Positions 1-10,700 of a DNA stretch of 64,000 nucleotides are shown in pieces. Made by a program: the position numbers and the translations under genes. Location: positions 13,437,111-13,501,110 of the forward strand of contig CM037836.1 in the NCBI GenBank assembly GCA_021234535.1, read 5' to 3'. Below the pieces are notes generated by a model, which was not told where the DNA came from, made no database searches, and was given only the letters and a program-made list of their open reading frames with translations. Every line of letters begins with the position of its first letter. Position 1 is the stretch's first letter. The stretch is from Stichopus chloronotus. Its lineage: Eukaryota > Echinodermata > Holothuroidea > Aspidochirotida > Stichopodidae.

Positions 1-3000
1 TTTCAAAATTTTCCACAAGCTACAGAACAAACCGATGGAAGGAATTCTCTTCTTGTTTTCCAGCAGGGAATGCAACAATTGCTAAAAAATGCTCTAGATG
101 TTGGCTACAATAATGATGCTATCATTCTAGCAAAAGCTGCCAAAATAGTACGAAAAGATATTTTCAGTTCAAGTGGCTTTCATTTTGATGGATCCTTCTA
201 TACTGGGTGCCAACAAGATTCCACACCTGCTAATCTTAGGTCCCTTGTGTCCATGTTGCTGGTTGGAGCTAACCTAAAGAACCAACAAAAAGTCGACTCA
301 CAGGCATGTCTTACTATTTCCCAAACCATCATGCTCAACTGCAAGAAAAGGCTATCAACTGATGAAAATGTCCGTCATTCTAGAGGCAATGAGCCAACAC
401 CTCCTCTGTACATAGGAATGAAAATTCACACACAAACAAGGTCAAAGAAGTTGATTCAAGAACTCTACAAGTTAGGGATTAGTGTGAGTTATGATCGCAT
501 CCTCCTTATTGAAAGCCAATTGGCTGCTGCTGTTTGTGAGGACTTCAAAGAAAAGGGTGTTGTGTGTCCTGCTCAGCTGAAAAATGGACTATTCACAGTT
601 AGTGCTCTAGACAACCTGGACCACAACCCTTCAAGTACTACAGCTAAAGATTCTTTCCACGGTACAGGTATCAGTATGTTTCAGTTTCCCACCAGTAATA
701 AGACTGGATCTACGCAGAATTCGATACGTATGTCTAACTCTGAATGAGATACAGATCATACTTTACCTGAAAAGTACAGAGTGGTTCCAGCTGTTGCTTT
801 CAAGAAGGTTAACGTTATTGTTCCTAAGCCCCCCAGAAGTACCACAGTAATAGACGGACACATGCAGGAAGCGCAAAATAAAGAGAAAATGTGGTTGGAA
901 CATGGTCAATGTTTATTGGGAAAGTCAAAATTGGACAAAGGGGACGTTGCGGCATGGCCAGCATTTCATTCGTCTCTGCAAGAAAACTCTCCTGATGAGA
1001 AGAAGGCGCTTACCCAGCTTCTACCTCTTTTCTACGAGAAGGCAGCTACAGTCGCCATGATCAAGCACGGAATGGATGTGATTCTTCAAGCTACACAATT
1101 TCTCAACCCTGGTCACATTCCTGTTATTGCAATGGATGCACCTCTATTTGCTCTAGGAAAGTATGTTCAGTGGCAGTGGCCTAATACCCATGGTGAAAAT
1201 AGTTACACGTTGATGTTCGGGGCCGTCATATTGAGATGGCGATATGGAATACATTGGGTGACTATTTAGAAGAGTCTGGATGGACCACTGCATTAACAAA
1301 TGCCGGTATTGCTTCTTCGGGTACGGCTAATTCATTTCTCAAAGTCTCCCATCTCACTAGGACTAGACACGCTCATCAGGTCAGTGCGCTTGCTCTAGCT
1401 AAGCTCCAACAGGATGCATTCATGCAGAATGGAGGGTCTTACAGTGAAAAAGACAAATTAGCCTGGAAACAGGACATGATTGAGAAGAGTCCAACATTTC
1501 AGTATTGGAACACAATTCTAAATACAGAGATTATGGCCCTCATTTTTATCAGAGCTCATCGGGAACGCGACTTTCGTCTTTATGTGGAATCTCTCAAAGC
1601 TGTTACCGCGTGGTTTTTCGCATTGGACCACCAGAACTATGCCAGATGGATGCCAATTCATATCCGTGATATGGAGAACCTTCCCCTATCTATTCACAAA
1701 GAATTTGAAGAGCATGGAAACTGGGTTGTCAAAAAGACTAATAATCGATTCTCAGCAATGCCAATAGATCAAGCGCATGAACAAAACAACGAACTCGTTA
1801 AGGGTTTAGGTTCAGCAATTGGTTTAACTGAGAACCCATCAGCTTTCCGGAAGTGGATGATATCAGGGCCCGAGCAAGCACGACTTCTCGAAGAATTCGA
1901 GAGAGAGTATATCTGTCCATCTGAAGAACAGAACTTACACCACGAAGAAGGATTTCAAGCACAACAAACCTTCACAGAACAAGTACAAACTCTGGTGCAA
2001 ACTATCTCTGATATGGGGAATCCATTCTTGGATAACATTCCTGAACTCCTTGCCTTGGATGCACGTAATATAATGGATGAGTCTGTAGTAAACACAGTGC
2101 GGACGATCAAGACCCTAGGAGAAGATCAGTACAATGACTACTACAAAACTGTTGTCAAAAATTGTACATGTTCTATACATGATCCAATTAAGAAGAATTC
2201 TCTTGACCTCTTCAGATGTCCGTCATCAAAAAAGCAGTCCAAACAGTCAAGGAAGATTGCAATGCTGAAGGATGATGTTGCATTATTTGCAAGGTTGTAT
2301 ATTGTGATGCAACATAGAAAAGGTGATATGAATCAGTTTTTCCAACACGAGAATCACCGTTTTCCCCCTTCTCTCTCAGACAATGGGAACCTGCGCTTTG
2401 CCAAGAAATCTGATTTACTCACTAAGTTGGAACAGACAAATCAGAATGACCAACCGAGTACTTTCGATGTGAAAGTTCTTGATGGTGCTGCTGTCGTGCA
2501 CTTACTCTCCACCAATAACGTTTCCACATTCAATGAATATGCTGACAAAGTATTTGTGCCCTACATAAAGGCGCAGTTAGATAACTCCAAGAGAGTGGAT
2601 GTTGTATGGGATACTTACATCAACACGTGTATTAAAGAGTCTACACGGGAGAAGCGTGGCAAAGTGGAAAGTAGAGGGCAAAAATGCGATCCCAGGCAAT
2701 TGGAAAGAATTTCTGCGTGACTCTAAAAATAAACAGGAACTATTTGCATTCCTCACTGATAAGATTGCTATGACAACCTGCCCAGATGATAAGGAAATTT
2801 TCATTACCTCTTGAAGAAGTGTCATTGGTACAGACTGCATACACGGAATGTCGGAATGCGACCACGAGGAGGCAGATACCCAAATAATGGTTCATCTACA
2901 AGATGCTCTGGAAAGTGGATCCATTGTCTGCCAGGTACGCACTGTGGATACTGATGTTATTGTAATTCTCATCGGCAAGTTTCATTACCTGCTGACCTTG

Positions 3001-3673
3001 AACCCAGATGCTGCCTTTTGGGTTGCGTTCGGTACAGGCAAACATTTTTCCTACTTCCACGTCAACCAAATCTGTATGGCACTTGGGGAAGACACATCTA
3101 GAGCACTTCCTGTTTTCCACAGTTTCACTGGATGTGATACCACATCGGCTTTCTACCGTAAGGGTAAAAACGTGGCATGGGATGCCTGGAAATGCTACCC
3201 TGCTGTGACTCAAGCGTTTTCCTACATGGCAATGAATCCATATGCCAGGCTGGAGACAGAGACCCAGCACTTCAAACTCCTGGAACGCTTCATTGTTGTT
3301 CTTTATGACAAGACCAGTAATCTTGAGTCCATTAATGAGGCGAGAAGAGAGCTGTTCTGCCAAAAGAACAGACCCATGGAGAACATCCCTCCCACACAGG
3401 ACGCTCTTTTACAACATTCAGAACGCGCGGCGTTTCAAGCAGGTATATGGACCACCAGCGACTTGGCTATACAGGGGAGTCCTAATCCAGAGGGGTGGGG
3501 ATGAACTCGGTGTGGAGTCAATCAGCCATGGGTTCCAGTGTGGATTTGGACTTGTAAAGTGTGGATGTAAGAGCAACCGTGGATGTAGTGGTAGGTGTGC
3601 ATGCAAACGAGCTCACTGGAGGTGCACTGAGTTGTGTAGCTGCAACTGTGACAAGCGAGTATCCAGGGAATAA
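1..3673 (+). pseudogene. Broken copy of an invertebrate multicopy protein: XPG/PIN-like motifs plus CXC cysteine cluster
   Basis: One long intronless coding region runs in from the left edge (frame 1 is open from base 1) and ends at 3673. It is broken by in-frame stops at 745-747 and 2812-2814. Frameshifts lie near 1222-1228 (frame 1 to 3), 2656-2680 (3 to 1) and 3490-3505 (1 to 2). The C-terminal third (2848-3504) has the order HEEADTQ, then VDTDVIVI (about 2944), then FTGCDTTSAF (about 3130). This resembles the acidic order of XPG-I/PIN-like nucleases (EA..Q, D.D, GCD). After the last frameshift comes a dense cysteine cluster (about 3540-3660) like a Tesmin/TSO1 CXC motif. I recognise it as a family of large uncharacterised proteins with many copies in cnidarian and other invertebrate genomes. 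No function is established; nuclease relatedness is inferred. The absence of introns and the high copy number fit a mobile or retrocopied gene. This copy is almost certainly dead. Confidence 0.75.
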
Positions 3674-4468
3674 TACTTACGTAAAGAGGTCAAATCATCT
3701 GTGTTGTTAAATAGATGCTCTTGATCAGTTAGAGTTCCCAGCACAATCTATAGAATCTATGTGTTGTCAGGAGTCTCCTATGCATATATGTTTAGTACCG
3801 GTGTAGTGAATTTTTCTATGAGGGGGGGGGGGGTAGTTTTCTGCCATAAAAGCAGACATGCTATCTATATACTATTTTGCAGGACAATACATGGAGATGA
3901 GCTACTGTTGTTATGAAATTGTGTAGTGAGTTAGTTGTGTATTAAGTTGTGTAATTATATGCATACTTTTCAAAATTCATCTCAACAGGAAATCGTTTCA
4001 CCAATTTTCGCTACTGGCTGAGTTTTTAAGGGGCTGTACCCTCTAGATCTACTCTTCTACCGCCCTTGTTGTAGGTCACTTCCAGTTCACCTCCACAGGG
4101 AGTCACAATATATATATCAGACAATATGTACAATAGTTACCATGTCAATGAGTTTGGACCGGTCATTAGAAGAGCGCCCTCACCTTGAAATGAACTGCAT
4201 ATGTGACAATATTCTGTGGTTGTACACTCCTGACAATGGATACATCCTGTTTTGACCAGCAACATTACTTAATTACTTCATTAAGTCCAAATCCTAAAAT
4301 TTCATTATTTCAGCGGCCATTTTGAAAAACGCCCTCTATTTGCTAAAACATACATCTAAATTTTGGCAACCCTTCCAAAATGTATTTTGTATGACCCAAG
4401 GAGCTACCAAAATGAATTTGGTGCTTTTGTCCAGAGTGTCCACATTAAGTCGCTAAGCTGCCTGACTA
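3674..4468. other. Non-coding gap after the CXC pseudogene
   Basis: There is no open frame with recognisable protein similarity here. The stretch is AT-rich, with a G homopolymer around 3821-3832 and short (TA)n and CA-like runs. No promoter or RNA gene was seen. Confidence 0.5.
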
Positions 4469-4580
4469 TTGAGATAGAGTGTTTACGAGCAACCGTCACA
4501 CACACATACACACACACATACATACCCACACATGACATCAGGACTGCATAGCTTCCCCTGCCTACGGCAAGGAATCAAAA
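4469..4580 (+). repeat. Dispersed CA-repeat/hairpin element, copy 1
   Basis: It starts with TTGAGATAGAGTGTTTACGA, continues through a CA-rich microsatellite, and ends with an imperfect hairpin (GATTCC-type arm pairing with GGAATC, inner TGCC/GGCA, loop TAC) followed by AAAA. A second copy in the same orientation lies at 25597-25715. The two share both ends and differ mainly in the length of the CA tract. The class (SINE-like or MITE-like) cannot be decided from two copies. Confidence 0.7.
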
Positions 4581-4987
4581 ATGGTCGTATTATTTACTTT
4601 AATAAAAGAGTTATTCCAGATAAGTAGGGTTTCAAAGTTACTAACGGGGGTGTGGTAACAGATAGTAAACCAAGAGCGAACTACGTCTGACACAAAATTA
4701 TTTTTAATTGTAGGTAGATCAGTAAAACTACAATTACACCTGAAAAGAAGACTTTTTCCAAATGTAATAAGAGATTTATTAAAAATGAATTATTGCCGAA
4801 TAATTGCCAACTCTTCTAACCTATACGCAAACAATTATTACACCGATTTTCCAGTCACAGGGTGTGAGTAAAGAAATCATGAATGTTACTCGTTCCAAAT
4901 ACTTGCTTTTCTCCTCAAACCCATCTCGGACCGACGATAGAAAAAAAAAAAATTAAAATAAGAAATCAAAAATGTCTAGATAAAAAA

Positions 4988-5071
4988 GTCTACGACACCC
5001 AGTATTCCTAGGCGGTCACACATCCAAGTACTGACTGGGCTCGACGTTGCTTGACTTCGGAGATCGGACGA
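4988..5071 (-). pseudogene. 5S rRNA pseudogene, 5' end missing
   Basis: Antisense 5S sequence from the 3' end (GTCTACGACACCCAGTATTC in plus orientation) up to about nt 35 of the gene. The first ~35 nt are lost, and spacer (AAGTAGTAAATATC) follows directly. It also carries point changes in the ICR part (for example the GGTCACACATCC stretch). It cannot make a normal 5S rRNA. Confidence 0.8.
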
Positions 5072-5320
5072 TAAGTAGTAAATATCAACCATTTATAATA
5101 TATGAAACAGTAAAAAATGAATTATTGTCGAATAATTGCCAACTCTTCTGACCTATACGCAAACAATTATTACACCGATTTTCCAGTCAAAGGGTGTGAG
5201 TAAAGAAATCATGAATGTTACTCGTTCCAAATTCTTGCCTTACTCCTCAAACCCATCTCGGACCGACGATAGAAAAAAAAATAAAATAAAATAAGAAATC
5301 AAAATTGTCTAGATAAAAAA

Positions 5321-5421
5321 GTCCCAGGCGGTCTCCCATCCAAGTACTGACTGGGCTCGACGTTGCTTGACTTCGGTGATTCGACGAGAACCGGTATTTT
5401 CAACGTGATATGGTCGTAGAC
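5321..5421 (-). pseudogene. 5S rRNA pseudogene with internal deletion
   Basis: The 5' part of the 5S is complete up to the leader at 5421. Around 16 nt near the 3' end of the gene (the TACGACACCCAGTATT part in plus orientation) are deleted, which breaks the terminal helix. It lies head to tail with its neighbours in the array. Confidence 0.8.
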
Positions 5422-5693
5422 ATCATCAGTAGTAAATATCAACCATTTATAATATCCGAAAAAGTAAAAAATGAATTATTGTCGAATAATTGCCAACTCG
5501 TCTGACCTATACGCAAACAATTATTACACCGATTTTCCAGTCACAGGGTGTGAGTAAAGAAATCATGAATGTTACTCGTTCCAAATTCTTGCTTTTCTCC
5601 TCAAACCCATCTCGGACCGACGACAAAAAAAAAAACTAAAAAAAAAAAACAAAAAAAAATTAAAATATGAAATCAAAATTGTCTAGATAAAAA

Positions 5694-5789
5694 GTCTACG
5701 ACACCCAGTATTCCCAGGCGGTCACCCATCCAAGTACTGACTGGGCTCGACGTTGCTTGACTTCGGTGATCGGACGAGAACCGGTATTT
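5694..5789 (-). pseudogene. 5S rRNA pseudogene truncated at an inversion point
   Basis: Intact from the 3' end of the 5S to about nt 23 (CCGGTATTT), then joined abruptly at 5790 to spacer of the opposite orientation. The 5' ~22 nt are missing. The junction marks where the array changes strand. Confidence 0.8.
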
Positions 5790-5947
5790 AGACATTTTTG
5801 ATTTCTTATTTTAATTTTTTTTTTTTTCTGTCGTGATTTCTTTACTCGCACCCTTTGTCTGGAAAATCGGTGTAATAATTGTTTGCGTATAGGTCAGAAG
5901 AGTTGGCAATTATTCGACAATGATTCATTTTTTACTGTTTCATATAT

Positions 5948-5954
5948 TATAAAT
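5948..5954 (+). promoter_or_regulatory. TATA-like box about 30 bp upstream of the 5S gene
   Basis: TATAAAT sits 30 bp before the first base of the 5S gene at 5978. Many invertebrate 5S genes use such an upstream element together with the internal control region. The other near-complete 5S copies (16095-16210 and 27382-27499) have lost this segment. Confidence 0.55.
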
Positions 5955-5977
5955 GGTTGATACTTACTACTTATGAT

Positions 5978-6095
5978 GTCTACGACCATATCACGTTGAA
6001 AATACCGGTTCTCGTCCGATCACCGAAGTCAAGCAACGTCGAGCCCAGTCAGTACTTGGATGGGTGACTGCCTGGGAATACTGGGTGTCGTAGAC
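5978..6095 (+). rRNA. 5S ribosomal RNA gene, apparently intact
   Basis: 118 bp with the full 5S layout. The ends (GTCTACGAC and GTCGTAGAC) pair to form helix I. The internal control region (GAAGTCAAGCAACG, then CAGTACTTGGATGGGTGA) is intact, and a T-run follows at once. A TATA-like element lies at -30. Compared with the other copies only isolated differences are seen (for example GACTGCCTGG where others have GACCGCCTGG). It is the only copy here with gene, upstream box and terminator all present. It could be a functional orphan of a 5S cluster; transcription cannot be shown from sequence. Confidence 0.9.
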
Positions 6096-6101
6096 TTTTT
6101 T
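6096..6101 (+). terminator. Pol III T-run terminator of the 5S gene
   Basis: Six T residues immediately follow the 5S 3' end, the usual RNA polymerase III stop signal. Confidence 0.7.
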
Positions 6102-6430
6102 ATCTAGACATTTTTTATTTCTTCTTTTAATTTTTTTTTGTTCTATCGTCAGTCCGAGATGGGTTTGAGGAGAAAAGCAAGAATTTGGAACGAGTGACAT
6201 TCATGATTTCTTTACTCGCGCCCTTTAACTAGAAAATCGGTGTAATAATTGTTTGCGTATAGGTCAGAAGAGTTGACATTTTGGAGGCACCACCCGGATG
6301 GTGTGCTAGGTGGTCCCTTCGACTCTGGCAACTAGAGGGCGCACTATCAAAACCACCGAAAGCAACAGAGCTCAAAGTACTAGATGTACAGCAACAGGAA
6401 GAGTAAAGTGCCGATGCTGAGGAAAACAAG

Positions 6431-7724
6431 TTGAGTGCCATATCTACCCCAAAGATGGATGAGGTGGTCCAAGAAGTCCAGTTGGCCCTGCAACAGTGTA
6501 CAGAGGAGCAGGTGCTAGTAGTGGGTGAACTGTTGAACCTAGAAGAAGTAAAACAAGCCAAGCTAGAAGGTAAGGGCCTTCCATTGCTATTAAGATTAGT
6601 TAATAGATATCTATAGGCCTTAGATGAGCAGACAGCGCAGAACCAGCTTCTGCTTAACAACCTGAGGGACAAATTAGAAAGCTTCAGGTTGGGGACAGTA
6701 GAACCGGTGAGAGAGAGCCCTGTCAGCTCAGCTGAAATTAGCCACCCACCGTCCAGTGAGGGCAAACCCATGTTGGACAGAGTACAGTAGGAAACTTTCC
6801 TTGGAAAAGGGAGTTTAAGATATCTGGTCAGATAGGAGAGCCAGGGCAGAAAGATAGACTCAGCTTTGCCAGCTTGGCCCGACAGATTGAGAGTGGGTCC
6901 AGAAAGGGTTTTAGCCCAGAGGAAATCATTGAGGCAGTTATTAGGGCAGTAGTTCCAGGCTCTGGTCTTCGCAATTACCTTGAAGGTAGGTCAAATATCA
7001 CCCTCCCTGAACTACGAAGGGTTCTCAGAGCCCATTTCCAGGAGAAAGAAGCAACCACCCTGTTCCACGAACTGTCAACGGCTATTCAAGCTCCAAATGA
7101 AACAGCACATTCCTTCATTCTACGAACCATGGATCTTAGACAAAAGGTTGTATTTGCATCAAAAGAGGCAGGGGCAGGTGTTGTGTACGGTCATAAACAG
7201 GTGCAACAAATGTTTTTACACACAGTTTTCACTGGCTTGCAGAGTGAGTATGTCCGGCATCAGATGCAGCCACTCCTCAGGAACCAAGCTACCACTGACG
7301 AAGAATTATTGGAGAGTCTCTCACTATGTGTGAGCCAGGAGGCTGAAAGATTTAATAAGATGTGAAAGGCCAGAGTCAACCAAGTAACTGCACCACCAGT
7401 GAAGGAGGCCACAAAATCTAGTGAGACTGATAAACCAAAACCCCAGAAAAAAGGGAAACAAAGCCAGTATCTTGGGAGGACATTCAAACTGGGGTAAGGG
7501 AAATAATCAGAGCAGAAATCAGTGCCCTACAACAGGACCCACCCCAAGACAAGCCCAAGAAGCCAACAAGGGAGTGGGGATGTAAAAACTGTGTTGATCA
7601 AGGCAGAGGAAGGGAGTGCACTCATTGCTTTAAGTGTGGTAGTGAGGACCACTTCCAGAGAGGCTGCAAACAAGGCAGAAATCTGGGAAACGGGCGAAGG
7701 CCACCCGAGAGGGACATCGAGTGA
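6431..7724 (+). pseudogene. gag: gypsy gag (capsid and CCHC nucleocapsid), broken
   Basis: An N-terminal glutamate-rich segment (6431-6616) is followed by stops. A capsid-like domain is open at 6874-7365 in frame 1. After the stop at 7363-7365 the protein continues in frame 3 from about 7460 and contains a zinc knuckle of pattern CX2CX4HX4C at about 7626-7667. Frame 3 closes at TGA 7722-7724. A GGGAAAC heptamer lies at 7685-7691, 30 bases before that stop, and frame 2 (pol) is open across the overlap. The role is the virus-like particle shell and RNA packaging. The copy is clearly non-functional. Confidence 0.7.
7685..7691 (+). promoter_or_regulatory. Candidate -1 ribosomal frameshift heptamer at the gag-pol overlap
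   Basis: G GGA AAC lies in register with the gag frame (X XXY YYZ), shortly before the gag stop at 7722-7724. A -1 slip lands in frame 2, which is then open through the whole pol region. This is the usual way retroelements make Gag-Pol. No downstream pseudoknot was modelled. Confidence 0.5.
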
Positions 7725-10700
7725 CCAGTTCTATAGCAAAGTCCCAATTATCGGATCAGAGATCTAGGGTGCCAGCTAGTGCCACTTGTGGATTAGCAAA
7801 TTCTAAGAAAAGAAAGAAAATGGCACGGCTGGTGGGAAAGAAATGCTTAGTTAATTGTACGTTGAATGGTATACAGACTACCGCCTTATGGGATACAGGG
7901 GCCCAAGTTTCATTGATATGTGAAGATTGGGTACGACAGTCTATGCCCAATGTTCCTGTGAGACCAGTCGAGGAGTTGCTGGACACTGAGGGGTTACACT
8001 TGAATGCTGCCACTGGCACTCCAATTGGGTACAAGGGCTGGATAGAAGTAGCTTTCTGTATACCCTATGAAGCTACAGTTGGTGACAATGGACTATGTGT
8101 ACCGATGTTGGTGACGGAAGAATCATTAGATAACCCAATTATTGGTTATAATGTAATAGAGGAGATTGCAAGAGACCAACCTGCAAAGGCTACTCAGAAG
8201 GCATTTTCTACCCTCTTACCTCAGATGAACCATGTTCAGGTCAACAATTTGATTGCAGTTCTACAGAGCACAGACTCGGAAGAAATCAGTGCTGTCAAAT
8301 CAAACCGAAGTGTTACCAAGATAAGGGCAGGAGAAACTGTACTTGTGCAGTGTGTCACCCATGCTCATACAGAAGTGGAATGTACAGCCTTGTTTGAACC
8401 AGAGGGAGGCCACCAATCACCAGAGGGCATTGTTTGTCATCCAACACTGGTGAAGGTAAATCCTGGAAACTGTTCCCGTATAGAGGTACCAGTTACTAAC
8501 AATAGTTCAAGGGATGTGGTTTTGCCAGGCCGACTGTGTGTAGGATACCTCTGTAGCATCAGAACCATTCTTCCAGGAGAATTCCTAAATGGCCTTTCAT
8601 CAGAAGTCAACACAACAGCTGGCATACATGGAGTGGAAGCCTGTATCTCAGAAAATGGTGCAACCTGTGAAAAGGAAAAATGGTTACCGAATGTAGACCT
8701 GTCTGACCTGACTGATGAACAGAGGTGTCTGGCTGAACAAATGTTAACAGAAGAATGTCATGCTTTTGCTAAAAACGATGATGACCTTGGCACCATACCG
8801 ACATTAAAAATGAAAATACAGTTGACCGATGATATACCAGTCCAGAAATCATATATGGCTGTACCTCCACCACTCTACAAGGAGGTAAAGGAGTATGTAA
8901 AAGATCTCATCAGTAGGGGATGGGTGAAGAAATCACAGTCATCCTATTCTTCCCCCATGGTCTGTGTCAGAAAGAAAGATGGAACCTTACGACTATGCAT
9001 TGATTACAGGCAACTTAATTCAAAGACAATTGCAGACAGGCAACCCATACCAAGGGTACAAGATATTCTAGATTCGTTGGGCGGAAACCGATGGTTCTCC
9101 ACTTTAGATCAGGGAAAGGCTTACCATCAAGGTTTTGTGGATGAAAGCTGCCAACACCTTACTGCCTTCATTACCCCGTGGGGCCTGTATGAATGGGTTA
9201 GAGTACCGTTTGGGTTAAAAAATGCACCAGCTGCATTTCAGAGATGTATGGAGTCGTGCCTTGAAGATCTCAATAATGAGATATGTGTCACTTATTTAGA
9301 TGATATTTTGGTCTATGGAGAAAATTTCGACCAACATGTAACAAGGCTAAGACAGGTCCTTCACAGAGTGCAGGAACATGGAATGAAGTTAAAAGCTGCC
9401 AAATGCAAATTGTTCAAGCAGCACGTCAGATACTTAGGGCGTGTTATCTCCACAGAGGGGCATATGGCTGATCCAAATGACACTGCGGCACTACAGGCTC
9501 TGAAAGAGAGTGAACCCAAAACTGTTGGAGATGTGAGAAAATTGATGGGCTTTATCGGTTATTACCGATGCTATATCCAGGATTTCTCACGATTGGCTAA
9601 GCCATTGTATGATCTCTTGTCCCCTCCAGACAAGAAAAGCAAGAGTAAAGGGAAAATGGGACAGCTTCCCTCCAGGGCTCCAGTGGATTGGACAGAAAAG
9701 CATCAGGAGCTCATGGAAATGTTGGTAGATAAACTAGCCCAACCACCAGTGATGGCATTTCCTGAGTATGACCAGCCCTATATTGTCCATACTGATGCCT
9801 CTCAAGAAGGCTTGGGGGCTGTTCTCTATCAAAGACAAAAGGGTAAACTGAGGGTTATTTCGTATGCATCTAGGTGTTTATCACCAGCCGAGAAGAATTA
9901 CCACCTCCATTCAGGTAAGCTGGAATTCTTGGCATTGAAATGGTCTATTACCGAAAAAGTCAGGGAATATTTGTTTTATGCCCCATCGTTCCAGGTTTAC
10001 ACTGACAACAACCCTCTCACCTATGTGTTGTCATCAGCCAAACTTAATGCTTCGGGCCAGAGATGGGTTGCGGAGCTTGCAGATTTTAATTTCTCTATCA
10101 AATACCGGCCTGGGCGAAATAATACTGATGCAGACACCCTCTCTAGGATGCCACTACAGATAGAGAATTTCATTGATGAGTGTTCAGAGGAAGTCAACCT
10201 GTGTGCAGTCCAGGCAGTAGGAGCTGCCGTGCAGACCCAAGCTCAGGGTGAACAGTGTCCCTGGGTAATGGCCATCACAGGAAATCCAGATCAACCCGGA
10301 GACATGGAACAACAATCAACCACCATGAACCAATTCAGTGCAGAAGAAATACTAAAGGCACAACTGGCTGATCAACCAATTGGGAGGATCATGAAATTGA
10401 AAAGAAAGGGTAAAAGACCAAGCACTGTTGATTGGAGAAAGGAGTCTGCTCCCACCCGCTTAATGCTGAGAGAGTGGAACAGATTAAGTATAGAGAAAGA
10501 TGGCTTGTTGTACCGGCAAACACCAACCCGACATCAACTAGTATTGCCTGCCGTTTTCAGGGATAGAGTATATCATGACCTTCATGTAGAAATGGGACAT
10601 ATAGGCATAGACAGAGTTATGGATCTTGCCAGGGAACGATTTTATTGGCCAAACATGGAACGTGATGTTGAAGCTTTCGTAAAGAACAAGTGCAGATGTC

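Larger units (their letters stand above)
4784..6275. repeat. Degenerate 5S rDNA array: three minus-strand units and one plus-strand unit
   Basis: Units of about 350-375 bp repeat head to tail in minus orientation (about 4784-5110, 5111-5461, 5462-5789), then the array flips to plus (5790-6275). Each unit is a 5S gene or fragment followed by a T-run, an AT-rich tract, a conserved spacer (for example GAGATGGGTTTGAGGAGAAA) and an AT-rich leader. The same spacer recurs at 15898-16298, 27153-27520 and 30793-31654. Head-to-tail repetition with spacer points to 5S rDNA rather than a 5S-derived SINE. The flip point joins a 5S truncated at 5789 to spacer at 5790, so the array has rearranged. Confidence 0.85.

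Noticed and set aside
2896..3363. 155-codon minus-strand ORF
   Set aside because: Antisense to the conserved XPG/PIN-like motif region, so it is a shadow.
4498..4533. CA repeat considered as CRISPR-like or regulatory
   Set aside because: Simple microsatellite inside a dispersed element, with no spacers.
4784..6275. 5S-derived SINE (SINE3-like) as explanation for the 5S copies
   Set aside because: Units are head to tail with leader, gene, T-run and spacer, and no LINE-like tail or target duplications were found. A 5S rDNA array with dispersed units fits better.
6229..6771. 180-codon minus-strand ORF
   Set aside because: Antisense shadow of the gag N-terminal coding sequence, partly in 5S spacer.
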